Source of the DNA: Brevinema andersonii
Lineage (GTDB): Bacteria; Spirochaetota; Brevinematia; Brevinematales; Brevinemataceae
Assembly (NCBI RefSeq): GCF_900112165.1
Contig: NZ_FOKY01000007.1
Span: forward strand, 1-44,349
Reading direction: 5' to 3'
DNA length: 44,349 nt
Below are positions 17,340-25,932 of this stretch, in pieces; positions within the stretch are counted from its first letter, which is position 1, and each line of letters starts with the position of its first letter. The notes below the pieces were generated by a model, which did no database searches, was not told where the DNA came from, and saw only the letters and a program-made list of their open reading frames with translations. Both the position numbers and the translations under genes were made by a program.

Positions 17340-17482
17340 TCTTATTTATTGATTATGACATACTCTATTTGACATAATATGGAAATTATAGTCTATTTTC
17401 AAAATTTTTACAAGCAAATATACCATTCCAGATTTAGACACATTAATTCTATATAAAGAAAGAAATTAAATTTAATGACAAA

Positions 17483-18169
17483 CTAATTTTTTGATAAGAA
17501 AGCAGAAATTCTTTGCTTTAGAAGCGGCTCTCGAGATAGAGCATTATATACTTGGCGAGTCGGCCGACCAGCAAATATTAAGACTCTATCACCGATCCTC
17601 AAGGCTTCCTGAATATCATGAGTAATAAAAATAATAGTTTTTCGGATAAACTTTTCTTTCAAAATATCTACTAGTGCCTGCCGTGAAAGCATATCCACAG
17701 AAGCAAACGGTTCATCAGCAAAAAGAATTGTTGAATCAGTAACCAAAGCCCTGCATAAAATTGTTTTTTGTTTCATGCCTCCGGATAATTCATCAGGAAA
17801 AAAATGCCAATAATTTTCCAATCCGAATTCTTCCAGCACCTGCATTACTTTAAGATTAATAATATCTTTATCCATGCCTTGCAAAATCATCGGCAAAGCA
17901 ACATTTTCCTGGACAGTTTTCCAAGGCAGAAGAGAATTATTTTGATCAATGTAAGCAGAAATTTCCGGCAAATCGGAATACCACTGACCCTCTATGCGCG
18001 CATTGCACTCGATCCCTGCCATAAGACGCAGCAACGTGCTCTTACCACAGCCACTGTGGCCTATTAAAGCAATTTTTTCTCCAGAAGAAATCGAAAAATT
18101 CAAATCCTTCATGATCAGTGTGCTGTCGTAAAAAACAGAACAATTACGTGCCTCAAATAGTTGTATCAT
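17483..18169 (-). CDS. thiZ: ABC transporter ATPase for a thiamin pyrimidine precursor (ThiZ-like)
   Basis: The 228-aa ATPase has Walker A GHSGCGKSTLLR, a Q-loop (YIDQNNSLLPWKTV), the signature LSGGMKQK, Walker B ILFADEPFASVD and a switch His in FITHD. It groups with the nitrate/sulfonate/taurine/pyrimidine-precursor importers (TauB/SsuB/ThiZ). Position 7 bp after the ThiXY fusion and under a TPP riboswitch points to ThiZ. GAGGGACTG precedes ATG 18169. It powers uptake through the fused permease. Confidence 0.88.
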   Translation of the reverse strand: MIQLFEARNCSVFYDSTLIMKDLNFSISSGEKIALIGHSGCGKSTLLRLMAGIECNARIEGQWYSDLPEISAYIDQNNSLLPWKTVQENVALPMILQGMDKDIINLKVMQVLEEFGLENYWHFFPDELSGGMKQKTILCRALVTDSTILFADEPFASVDMLSRQALVDILKEKFIRKTIIFITHDIQEALRIGDRVLIFAGRPTRQVYNALSREPLLKQRISAFLSKN

Positions 18170-18176
18170 CAGTCCC

Positions 18177-19772
18177 TCACTCTGCGATTAGCACTTTGGG
18201 ATCAAACCCAGGTTCGATAAGGCCAGCATCAATCCATTCTTGGGTACGTTCCTGCCACACTTGCAAATCCATAATACCCCACTGCTCTGTTTCCGTGAAC
18301 CAATGTGGACTTAGTATATTCAGGCTTTCCCGAATAAATGCCCTGGTGTATTCGGGATTGCGCTTGACAAAAATTTCCACAGCTTCGTCGGGATATTCGT
18401 AAGTATAACGATAGCCTGCTTCTGTGGCTCTGAGAAATCCTGCAACTTTTTTAGGATCGTTTTCCAGCAAGGCTTTAGATGCAATCAAAACCGGAGAGTA
18501 GTATTCCCCTTGATTCTCAAAGTTTCTTTTTGGAATAAAAGAAACTTTTTTGCCTTGTATTTTTAGGTCGACAAATGCCCAGTCTTCAAAAGTGTTGATA
18601 AAATCTGGTGCATTAGGAGAATCCGTACCAAAAGGAACCACTCCCGGCGCTGAAATTTCCAAGATTCTAACGGTACTAAAATCCGCACCTTGACGCTCGA
18701 AAATTCTTTTCAAGCGCTCTATTTCCTTTGCACCACCGTAGGAACCGTATGTTTTTCCCTCAAGATCCTTGAATGATATAATTCCGTCCCTATTAACTGC
18801 CCAGCCCGAAAGATCACGCCTTACAAGAGCAGAAACCACATTAATCGGTAGCCCGTTTTGATAAGCCAGCAGAACTTCTGTCAGATAAGAAATCCCAAAA
18901 TCTGCTTTTCGCGCAGCAACTAAATTTTCGGGCTTACTGTTCGCCTCGATAATTTTCAAATTAAGCCCTTCTTTTTGATAAAAACCTTTATCCTGCGCAA
19001 CGTAAAAACCAATATGGCGTGTATTAGGTGTCCAGTCGAGCGCTAAACTAACATCCTCCTGACGCATACACGCCGATAAAAACAAAATAAGGAACCATAC
19101 ACTCTTCATAATAACTCCTTTTTTGAGGAAAAAGTCTCTTTGAAAACGAGGCTGAAACAGAAGATCCAGCAATACCACAACAGCATACAATAAAATTCCG
19201 CATAAAGCGCTGGCTGCTGCTCCGTAAAACACGAGATCCATTCGGAACAAGCTGAGTGCTTTAGCAAAATAAACTCCTAATCCTTTCTCGGAACCGAGTC
19301 CTTCTGCGCTGATCGCAGCGCTCACAGCCCATATTCCTGCGGATTTAAATCCGGAAAAAAAATACGACCTTAAAAACGGCAGATACAAGTGAAAAAGTTT
19401 TTGCTTTTGGTTGGCTTTAAGGGTATCAAAAAGATAAACCAAAGATCCAGATAACTCTTTGAACCCCCTTGATATACTCAAAAAACAAGGAAAAAAAGCC
19501 ATCCATGCTACTATGATGATTTTCACATATATAGAAAAACCGAAAATCAATACTGCTAACGGCGCAAGTGCAATAAATGGTATAATTTGTAAAGTGAATA
19601 TAAAATATACCCCTATTTTTGATAATTTTGGATATCTTATGGTCCACAAAAATATTACAATAGAAACCAAACCTCCTAAAAGGAGACCAAAAAAAGATTC
19701 GAAAAAGGTTGTAAAAGTACACATAGATAAAGAATAAAGTAGATTGGTATAAAAGTCCAAAAATACCCCCAT
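18177..19772 (-). CDS. thiXY: Fused permease-substrate-binding protein for a thiamin pyrimidine precursor (ThiX-ThiY)
   Basis: The 531-aa frame joins two usually separate proteins. Residues 1 to about 212 are a BPD-type permease with several membrane spans and an EAA-like cytoplasmic loop. Residues from about 221 form an NMT1/THI5-like binding protein (ALDWTPNTRHIGFYVAQDKG) that in ThiY binds formylaminopyrimidine. At the join the DNA keeps AAAAAAGGAGTTATTATG, a good ribosome site and start (ATG near 19110), and the protein keeps a lipobox-like FLSACM. So ThiY may also be made alone as a lipoprotein, or its signal segment may serve as an extra membrane anchor. No obvious ribosome site precedes ATG 19772. 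Confidence 0.85.
   Translation of the reverse strand: MGVFLDFYTNLLYSLSMCTFTTFFESFFGLLLGGLVSIVIFLWTIRYPKLSKIGVYFIFTLQIIPFIALAPLAVLIFGFSIYVKIIIVAWMAFFPCFLSISRGFKELSGSLVYLFDTLKANQKQKLFHLYLPFLRSYFFSGFKSAGIWAVSAAISAEGLGSEKGLGVYFAKALSLFRMDLVFYGAAASALCGILLYAVVVLLDLLFQPRFQRDFFLKKGVIMKSVWFLILFLSACMRQEDVSLALDWTPNTRHIGFYVAQDKGFYQKEGLNLKIIEANSKPENLVAARKADFGISYLTEVLLAYQNGLPINVVSALVRRDLSGWAVNRDGIISFKDLEGKTYGSYGGAKEIERLKRIFERQGADFSTVRILEISAPGVVPFGTDSPNAPDFINTFEDWAFVDLKIQGKKVSFIPKRNFENQGEYYSPVLIASKALLENDPKKVAGFLRATEAGYRYTYEYPDEAVEIFVKRNPEYTRAFIRESLNILSPHWFTETEQWGIMDLQVWQERTQEWIDAGLIEPGFDPKVLIAE
19110..19127 (-). promoter_or_regulatory. Internal ribosome-binding site and start inside the thiXY fusion
   Basis: On the minus strand AAAAAAGGAGTTATTATG puts a strong AAGGAG 6 bp before an in-frame ATG. 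The codons after it encode a typical lipoprotein signal (KSVWFLILFLSACM). This looks like the start of a formerly or currently independent thiY gene. Confidence 0.65.
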
Positions 19773-19808
19773 TGAAATACAGGGAGCTGAGCAGACTTTT
19801 ATCGAAAA

Positions 19809-19897
19809 GAAATACTCCCTACGCCAGTATGAACTGGATCAGGTTATATCGGTCGCCGAAATATCGGCCTCTCAGCAAAATGCTCCCGAGTATTTCA
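19809..19897 (-). promoter_or_regulatory. TPP riboswitch (THI element)
   Basis: The minus strand carries the conserved TPP aptamer core in order: CTGAGA, then ACCTGATC, then GGCGTAGGGA. A closing P1 stem pairs ACTC with GAGT, with further AT pairs. A promoter (TTGCAT at 19925-19930, TATAAT at 19901-19906, 18 bp spacer) would start transcription almost exactly at P1. TPP binding is expected to shut off the downstream transporter. The aptamer ends about 37 nt before the start codon. CTCCCTG (19780-19786) between them can pair with TAGGGAG of the aptamer. Confidence 0.95.
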
Positions 19898-19900
19898 AGT

Positions 19901-19930
19901 ATTATAGCTTATTTTTTCGGCACAATGCAA
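19901..19930 (-). promoter_or_regulatory. Promoter of the TPP-riboswitch/thiXYZ unit
   Basis: On the minus strand TTGCAT and TATAAT are 18 bp apart. The -35 box lies just after the stop codon of the upstream 177-aa gene. Confidence 0.65.
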
Positions 19931-19932
19931 GT

Positions 19933-20466
19933 TTAAAATGTTTTTCTCCTCAAAATAAAATATTGATTACGGGCCAACAAAAAGGACAATTGGTATAAAA
20001 TATAAGTATCATCAATATGATCCTTATATTTAAATTGCAAAGAAGTAGGCTCATTGAGAATATCAAAACGTACCAGTTCTTGGTTAAGGATGTACCCTTG
20101 ACAATGGTCATAATCAGGTACTTCAAGCAATTGGGCTTCTGTCCAATGCACCAAGGCTTCGAAATTTTGAAGAGCATTGTATATCGGAGCACGAAAAGAA
20201 CCACAAATTTCAACAAAATTATTCAGCAACTCTAAACATTCCTGCAACGAACTACGATACACAAAAATAGAACCTATTTCAATATTAACACCAGCAATTT
20301 TTTTGAAAGTCGGATAGTAATAGTTTAATTTTAAACGATCATGGCTGATATTAGAATACTGCTGCATTTCCTCGTGAAGTTTTCCGCCATCGACAAAACT
20401 AATGTATGAATGAAACATTTCCTTTGTCCAAACACGTGCTTTAGATAAAGGCTGTAATGATATCAT
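19933..20466 (-). CDS. Unknown protein translationally coupled to adenylate cyclase
   Basis: The 177-aa product has no signal peptide or membrane span. It is rich in aromatic and acidic residues (RLKLNYYYPTFKKIAG, WTEAQLLEVPDYDHCQGY, YKDHIDDTYILYQLSFLLA). I do not recognise a family. Its ATG overlaps the cyclase stop codon as ATGA, with GGGGG just upstream, so the two proteins are probably made together. A role in sensing, regulating or responding to the cyclase is inference from context only. Confidence 0.75.
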   Translation of the reverse strand: MISLQPLSKARVWTKEMFHSYISFVDGGKLHEEMQQYSNISHDRLKLNYYYPTFKKIAGVNIEIGSIFVYRSSLQECLELLNNFVEICGSFRAPIYNALQNFEALVHWTEAQLLEVPDYDHCQGYILNQELVRFDILNEPTSLQFKYKDHIDDTYILYQLSFLLARNQYFILRRKTF

Positions 20467-22223
20467 TTAATCCCCCAAGTTGCGGCACCATCCCAATTTT
20501 GAGGAGGTTGTTCAATAAAATGAGAGCAACGATCGGTATACAAAAAAGCCAAATAAAAATCAGGATTTTCTTGCTTCAAAGCTGAAAATTTAGGCAACGC
20601 TTGAGCAAACAGACCCTCAAAATAAAGCTGTAACGCTTCGTGATAGCGACGATAGAACATTATTTGAGGTGAAGTAAGGAGTTGCTTTAACTTTGGTTCA
20701 AAAATCTTCACCGGAAACGCTTTACCTTTAACCCTAACAGTATCAACCTTAACAAAGAAATAGCGGTCTTTATCAAACAATGCATCCTTTGTGAACTCGC
20801 TGATCAAAATTGGACATTTATACTGTTTGGTCAAGCCTTCCAGACGAGAAGCAAGATTCACCGTATCGCCAATTACCGTAAACTCTATTTTTTGTTCGGA
20901 ACCAATATTTCCAACCACAGCTTCTCCTGTATTGATGCCAATACCTACTTCAAAAGTAATTTTACCTTGCCCCTTCTGCCGTGCATTAAAACGTTCGATG
21001 CCGTTCAACATGCCAAGTGCTGCAGCTACTGCATGATCTGCATCGTAAGGTGTACTTTTGGGAGCACCAAAAACTGCCATTATGGCATCACCGATAAATT
21101 TATCAATAATACCTTCTTTTTGAATAATTTCGTTGACCATTTCAGTAAAATAAGCATTGAGAGACAAAACCAGATCCTCTGGATGGAGCATTTCAGCAAT
21201 TGTCGTAAAATCACGAATATCCGAAAAAAGAACCGATACTATTTGCTTATTGCCGACCAGCAAAGCTTCTGATGATCTGTTCAAAACATAATCGATTACA
21301 TTGCTCGGAACATATTTTTGAAAAATAAAACGGATTTGTTCTTCTTTTGTTTTTGCTAGCACTGCCTGGTATGCATAATTTTTAATCTGATTATAGGCTT
21401 TCTCCAGCTCTTCGATCATATCATTAAAACTACGTCCAAGATAACCAATTTCATCAAGATATGAAATCTTGATGCGCTGAGTCAGATCCATATTTTTAGT
21501 AATAGCCTGGATCGTATTCACTGAATCTTTTAACGGTTTTGTCAGAAAATCAACAAAACTCCATACTATAAGAGTAGAAATAAAAAGACCCGCAGCAAAA
21601 ATAACTCCTAAATACTTCATAATTTCATGAACAGGACTATAAAAATAATCGTAAGGAACTACCATTACAATCCATGCTTGAAGATCAATATTGGGCAGAA
21701 AAACACCGACTCTTTTAGTACGATCAGGAGCTGTGTATTCAAGCCAGCTACTTTCTAAATTAGGATTTTGCGCGGCTTGTTCTTCATATTTTTTAAGCAG
21801 CACAAACAATTCCTCTATTTCTTCCATATTCATATTGGTTTTGGATGCCCAAAACGATGCTCTGTCAACAGTAAACTCTCCGGAATAAGGAATTAATACA
21901 ACTGTTTCTTCTGGAAATTTTTTGCTGTATTCCAGAATATTAATTCGGCAGTCCTCTCCCAAATAACCTTCTAGTTGAGGAACATCCCTTCTTAAAATCT
22001 GAGCTTGAGCAAATCGAAAAACTTCTCCCAGACGATAACCTAAAAATTCTTTAGCAATTTTCGTAATACCGTTACTTGACGAAAAATATGTCGTTACTCC
22101 TAGAAACACAAATACAACAATAATTAAAGGTATAATAACTACTAAAATCTTATATCGTATACCAAATTTGACAGCCATATGCTCAGGAGTACCGGAGGAA
22201 CTATTACTTTTCTTTTTCTGCAT
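20463..22223 (-). CDS. Membrane-bound class III adenylate cyclase with HAMP domain
   Basis: The 586-aa protein makes cyclic AMP from ATP. The first membrane span is at about residues 24-46 (LVVIIPLIIVVFVFLGV), followed by an external sensor to about 190. A second span (VIFAAGLFISTLIVWSFV), a HAMP linker and a coiled segment come next. The catalytic domain lies at about 330-500: VLFSDIRDFT and KFIGDAIMAVFG give the two metal-binding Asp residues. GININTGEAVVGNIGS precedes FTVIGDTVNLASRLEG, which supplies the purine-specifying Asp and catalytic Asn/Arg. These residues favour ATP over GTP. An 85-aa helical tail follows. The start has only a weak ribosome site. Confidence 0.93.
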   Translation of the reverse strand: MQKKKSNSSSGTPEHMAVKFGIRYKILVVIIPLIIVVFVFLGVTTYFSSSNGITKIAKEFLGYRLGEVFRFAQAQILRRDVPQLEGYLGEDCRINILEYSKKFPEETVVLIPYSGEFTVDRASFWASKTNMNMEEIEELFVLLKKYEEQAAQNPNLESSWLEYTAPDRTKRVGVFLPNIDLQAWIVMVVPYDYFYSPVHEIMKYLGVIFAAGLFISTLIVWSFVDFLTKPLKDSVNTIQAITKNMDLTQRIKISYLDEIGYLGRSFNDMIEELEKAYNQIKNYAYQAVLAKTKEEQIRFIFQKYVPSNVIDYVLNRSSEALLVGNKQIVSVLFSDIRDFTTIAEMLHPEDLVLSLNAYFTEMVNEIIQKEGIIDKFIGDAIMAVFGAPKSTPYDADHAVAAALGMLNGIERFNARQKGQGKITFEVGIGINTGEAVVGNIGSEQKIEFTVIGDTVNLASRLEGLTKQYKCPILISEFTKDALFDKDRYFFVKVDTVRVKGKAFPVKIFEPKLKQLLTSPQIMFYRRYHEALQLYFEGLFAQALPKFSALKQENPDFYLAFLYTDRCSHFIEQPPQNWDGAATWGIK

Positions 22224-22320
22224 TATTCTACATTATACGTAGCATTATTTTTATTATCATTAATTCTTTCAAAAAAATCAAGTATTATATCAAATAAAAA
22301 AAATTTCTATACAAAAGGGA

Positions 22321-22348
22321 TTGCATTTTTTAGATATTTCTTTATAAT
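22321..22348 (+). promoter_or_regulatory. Promoter of the GAF-Fis regulator
   Basis: TTGCAT (22321-22326) and TATAAT (22343-22348) are 16 bp apart, 30 bp before the start codon. The 154-bp region separates it from the divergent cyclase gene and must hold both promoters. Confidence 0.6.
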
Positions 22349-22377
22349 ATTACAATATAAAGAATTGGAGCTTTTCA

Positions 22378-23496
22378 ATGAGCGAAACAGATATTAAGTG
22401 CTTAGAAAAACGTATCAAACAGCTGAAACGTATTTATTATTTAGAGCAAACTATGTTCGACGCACCTGATCTCAACTCTATGTTAAATACCGTACTCAAA
22501 GATTGTATTGCTCTTACAGAAGCTACCAGTGGTTCCATTATGTTCTGGGATGAAAACTCGGATTGGCTATACTTCTGCACATATTATGGGTATGATCCCG
22601 AAATAATTAACTCAACACAAATGAAAATAGGCGACGGAATTACAGGAACCACAATTCAGAATGGTCTTCCTCAAATTATTAATAATATTTCGTTGGATCC
22701 TAAATATATTACACTTCATGAGTCTATTCAATCAGAAATGTCTGTACCTCTAAATATTAAGGGATTTACTTTAGGAGCGATCACACTGGATAATATAAAA
22801 AAAAATTCATTTACCGACTGGCATTTAGAACTTATTCAAATGATTGCTGGGTACAGTTGCTCAGCGACCAATTATTTTTTGGAAAAAATGCAGTTTAATA
22901 AACTGTCCGGGATTTTACAACTGTTATTAGAGCTGCCTTCCATCCAAGACCCACAAGATCTATTTGCCAAACTGGCTCAAAGCATTCATGCACAAGGAGC
23001 ATGTATTATCAATAAGTCAGGGACTCTACTTTACGAATTCGGCCGAATGGCAGCCCCTGTTATCCCTAATACAGAAATTTTTGACAACACAACTATTAAC
23101 GTTCTGCATCATCAAAATAATCAAATGCCTTCTCATATTCGCTTAACTATTCCTTGTGCAGCTGACCAATTTTTTTTTGTTGTTGACAAAAATTACTACT
23201 GCTTTGAAGACAAAATCATCGATCTTACCGTATGCCGTAAAATACTAGAAATTTTATTTCCGATAAATAATTACACTCAACAGCATTTCTCTTATAATGA
23301 ATATATTTACCAATGGGCTTCTAAAAAAATGTCTGAATCTTCTGGCAACATTTACAATAACGCCATCGCAGAAATAGAAACTATACTCATCTCACAAGCA
23401 TTAAATTTAAACAATTATAACAAATTAAAAACTGCATGTTTTCTTGGCATCAACAGAAATACTCTTCTTAATAAAATAAATCTTTACAATCTATAA
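22378..23496 (+). CDS. GAF-domain regulator with C-terminal Fis-type helix-turn-helix
   Basis: The 372-aa protein has an N-terminal coil, then a GAF domain at about 20-165. In it, MLNTVLKDCIALTEATSGSI, the GDGITGTTIQNGLPQIINNI core and MSVPLNIKGFTLGAITLDN are typical. A second alpha/beta region follows, and the C-terminus (about 330-372) is a Fis/HTH_8 unit: AEIETILISQALNLN followed by TACFLGINRNTLLNKI. This is the architecture of NtrC-type activators with the AAA+ sigma-54 domain missing. GGAG precedes ATG 22378. It is probably a DNA-binding regulator that senses a small ligand; the target is unknown, with the divergent cyclase a candidate. Confidence 0.8.
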   Translation: MSETDIKCLEKRIKQLKRIYYLEQTMFDAPDLNSMLNTVLKDCIALTEATSGSIMFWDENSDWLYFCTYYGYDPEIINSTQMKIGDGITGTTIQNGLPQIINNISLDPKYITLHESIQSEMSVPLNIKGFTLGAITLDNIKKNSFTDWHLELIQMIAGYSCSATNYFLEKMQFNKLSGILQLLLELPSIQDPQDLFAKLAQSIHAQGACIINKSGTLLYEFGRMAAPVIPNTEIFDNTTINVLHHQNNQMPSHIRLTIPCAADQFFFVVDKNYYCFEDKIIDLTVCRKILEILFPINNYTQQHFSYNEYIYQWASKKMSESSGNIYNNAIAEIETILISQALNLNNYNKLKTACFLGINRNTLLNKINLYNL

Positions 23497-23525
23497 CATA
23501 ACAAAATGTTAAATAAGGAATTTTC

Positions 23526-24908
23526 ATGAATCAAGACAAACCGTACCTTTCAATTATTTATATTTCGATATTTGGATTTTTTCTCACAGGAATTTTAGCT
23601 TATCCTTACGGAATCAACTGGGATAATTCTTATGTTTATTACAATATCGATATATTCAATAACTGGATGGGTTGGTTTTACCCTTCTTTGTGGAAATACC
23701 TAATTAATATAATTGATCTAAAGAATTCTATAGGCCTGCTGCATAATATATTCTACTGGATTGGCATACCTCTTATTTACCTAAACTTTATCTATATCCC
23801 TCCCCTTTTTCTTTCAAATAAAAAATATCTCTATAATTATATAATATTTGCATTTTGTCCCAGTATTGTTATTTTTTTGACCAACATCACTAATAATGTT
23901 CTTTTATTGAGTTTTTTAACACTTGCAATTGGCAGTTATACGGTTTTTCGAAAAAATAAATCTAAAATATTTTTTTACTATCGATAATACTATTGATTTC
24001 TTCTACCTTTATTAGAAGAGATGCAGTAATCATTATTATTCCTTTACTCGTATATTTTCTATTCACGGCATTTCGGTCAAAATTTTATTCATTTTTAGCT
24101 TGTATCATCTGTATAACAGCAATGATAGGCTTCAATTACTTAGCAAAAAAGAATATCAAAGATTATGATAGCACAATCAACAGTATTGAACTCATTACAA
24201 TTTACGATATTACAGGAATGAGTTATTATAAAAAAGAACTGCTGATCCCTGATGAAATATTAAAAGAAGAATAATCGAGGTTCTAATCGCAATCAGGTCT
24301 TGGACACTATTTTAAGCAGTACAAACATTCATGTTGATTATATAACATTTGAGAATACAGGAGTCAATGAGAAACTTTTAAGCGGAACTTCATGGAAGTC
24401 TGGCCTTACACTAAAGAAAGCACTGCCAATTTATATAAATAATCTTCCTTATTATTTATTTTTTCGGCTTAAAACAATGAAGGGTTATTTTGTTGAGATG
24501 CATTCTCTTTATGAACCAGCTTTTCATCAAGATATATTGGATCAAAAAGGATTATCCCACCCTTCATTTAATATTGTTGAATTTCTTAGGAAAACATTCA
24601 TCAGAACCACAGAAATAGTTCTCGTGTTTTTCTTTCTACAATGGTTCTATTTTTTTCTTAGCATTTTTTCCTTATATCTTTTATATTCCAAACGTTTTTT
24701 CATGATATACCCTCTACAAGACCGATCTTTTTGCACTGTATTGATTATCACGGGTTGTATTGGATCCTTATTAAGAATGATTTCTTCAGTTTCCATACAA
24801 TTACGATATCTTACGCCAGCTAATTTCTTAATATGGATTGCATTTATTTACAGTGTACAAACGTTTTTAGAGCATTACGACATATCTCTGACCAAAAAAA
24901 ACAGATAA
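23526..24908 (+). pseudogene. Multi-spanning membrane protein split by two frameshifts
   Basis: Three pieces in two frames (23526-23987, 23993-24274, 24300-24908) join into one protein of about 460 aa. Adding one T to the T7 run at 23970-23976 joins the first two as IFFLLSIILLISSTFIRRDA. Removing one base (or adding two) near 24270 joins the last two through NRNQVLDTILSS. Many hydrophobic spans and the aromatic-rich start (GINWDNSYVYYNIDIFNNWM) resemble GT-C-type glycosyltransferases or polymer-assembly proteins, but no diagnostic motif is certain. GGAA precedes ATG 23526. It lies 30 bp after the GAF-Fis gene and probably shares its promoter. Confidence 0.7.
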
Positions 24909-25039
24909 ATCAATCAAATATGACTTCTTGAAAGATAATTGGATTTATTGGTAATAGATTCTTTAAGAATAGCCAATTTATAAATGCATCATGTCTATTC
25001 TGCATATTATTCCAAATTATACAATATCAATTTTTACGG

Positions 25040-25068
25040 TTGACACAAAAATAAAAATATAGTATAAT
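25040..25068 (+). promoter_or_regulatory. Strong promoter of the outer-membrane-like protein gene
   Basis: TTGACA (25040-25045) and TATAAT (25063-25068) match consensus with 17 bp spacing. The leader of about 45 nt contains a TGCTC/GAGCA hairpin (about 25082-25102) before AAGGAG and ATG 25122. High expression is likely. Confidence 0.85.
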
Positions 25069-25121
25069 GCATATGTAAATATGCTCGAGGCAATATGAGC
25101 AATATTTTAAGGAGATCTTAG

Positions 25122-25847
25122 ATGGAAAGACTGTATACTTTAGCAGTACTTGTTTTAGCTATAAGTCCTGCGTTTTCTGCTGTTGGGGCACACAATTTCG
25201 TAATCAAAGCAGGAGGAGGTTTATCTGCTAGTACTACTCAACCATTAGAATATTTGGATGGGAAAAAACGCCCTGAAGTAGAAATACAGCAGGAAACAAC
25301 AACTTTTGTTGGAGGTGTAATAGCTGTAGACTTAGGATATCAATTTTTCGGCACAAAAAATTCTGTAGTACAAGGTGTTGATGCACTTATTGGTTTTGGT
25401 ATGAATTTTGACACCATGCTTACAATAGCTGAGAGAAAGTTGCCGCCAGGATTAGGCGCCAGATTAGACATACCATATGGATATATTAGTTCTACTTATT
25501 CAGTAGGACGTCAATTTGATAATGCTAAATTGATGTTTGATATTCTAGGTATTAATCTCGCTATTGGAAACATGACACTCCACTCTTCAGAATACGATGA
25601 ATACCACAGTACAGAAGCCGGGGGTGTTTTTCACGTGGGAATCAACCTTCCTATCGGTACACAATATATTATGAATAATGGATTTGTAATAGGATTTAGA
25701 CATTCTCTTAACTTTTTATTCCCTGCATATAATAATAAAGATGGCGATAATTTCCTTAATGAAAAAGTAAACAATAAAACATTAAGAGCTATCAATTATA
25801 TTAATTATAATCTTATTGTATCTTTTGGTTATATGTTTGGAAAATAA
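25122..25847 (+). CDS. Secreted protein, probable small outer-membrane beta-barrel
   Basis: The 241-aa product starts with a signal peptide (LYTLAVLVLAISPAFSAVG), cleaved near residue 20-23. The mature part alternates short amphipathic strands with glycine and aromatic residues (FVIKAGGGLSAS, GVIAVDLGYQFFG, MFDILGINLAIGNM, GFVIGFRHSLNFLFP). It ends in a strand, NLIVSFGYMFGK. This is typical of small 8-10-stranded barrels; no named family is recognised. It has a consensus promoter, AAGGAG ribosome site and own terminator, so it is probably an abundant envelope protein. Confidence 0.8.
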   Translation: MERLYTLAVLVLAISPAFSAVGAHNFVIKAGGGLSASTTQPLEYLDGKKRPEVEIQQETTTFVGGVIAVDLGYQFFGTKNSVVQGVDALIGFGMNFDTMLTIAERKLPPGLGARLDIPYGYISSTYSVGRQFDNAKLMFDILGINLAIGNMTLHSSEYDEYHSTEAGGVFHVGINLPIGTQYIMNNGFVIGFRHSLNFLFPAYNNKDGDNFLNEKVNNKTLRAINYINYNLIVSFGYMFGK

Positions 25848-25890
25848 TTCAAAGTTATTTCTAAAACTATTTAATATTTGTTAATCATCT

Positions 25891-25918
25891 CCCAGTCTAT
25901 ATAGACTGGGATTTTATT
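25891..25918 (+). terminator. Terminator of the outer-membrane-like protein gene
   Basis: CCCAGTCTATATAGACTGGG is a perfect inverted repeat followed by ATTTTATTT. It ends the + strand unit just before the convergent acetyltransferase gene. Confidence 0.85.
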
Positions 25919-25932
25919 TGACATTATCAGAG

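Noticed and set aside
24909-25039. Nested inverted repeats (AATTGG/CCAATT and ATTCTT/AAGAAT) after the split membrane gene
   Set aside because: The arms are short and no T-run follows, so a terminator call is not supported.
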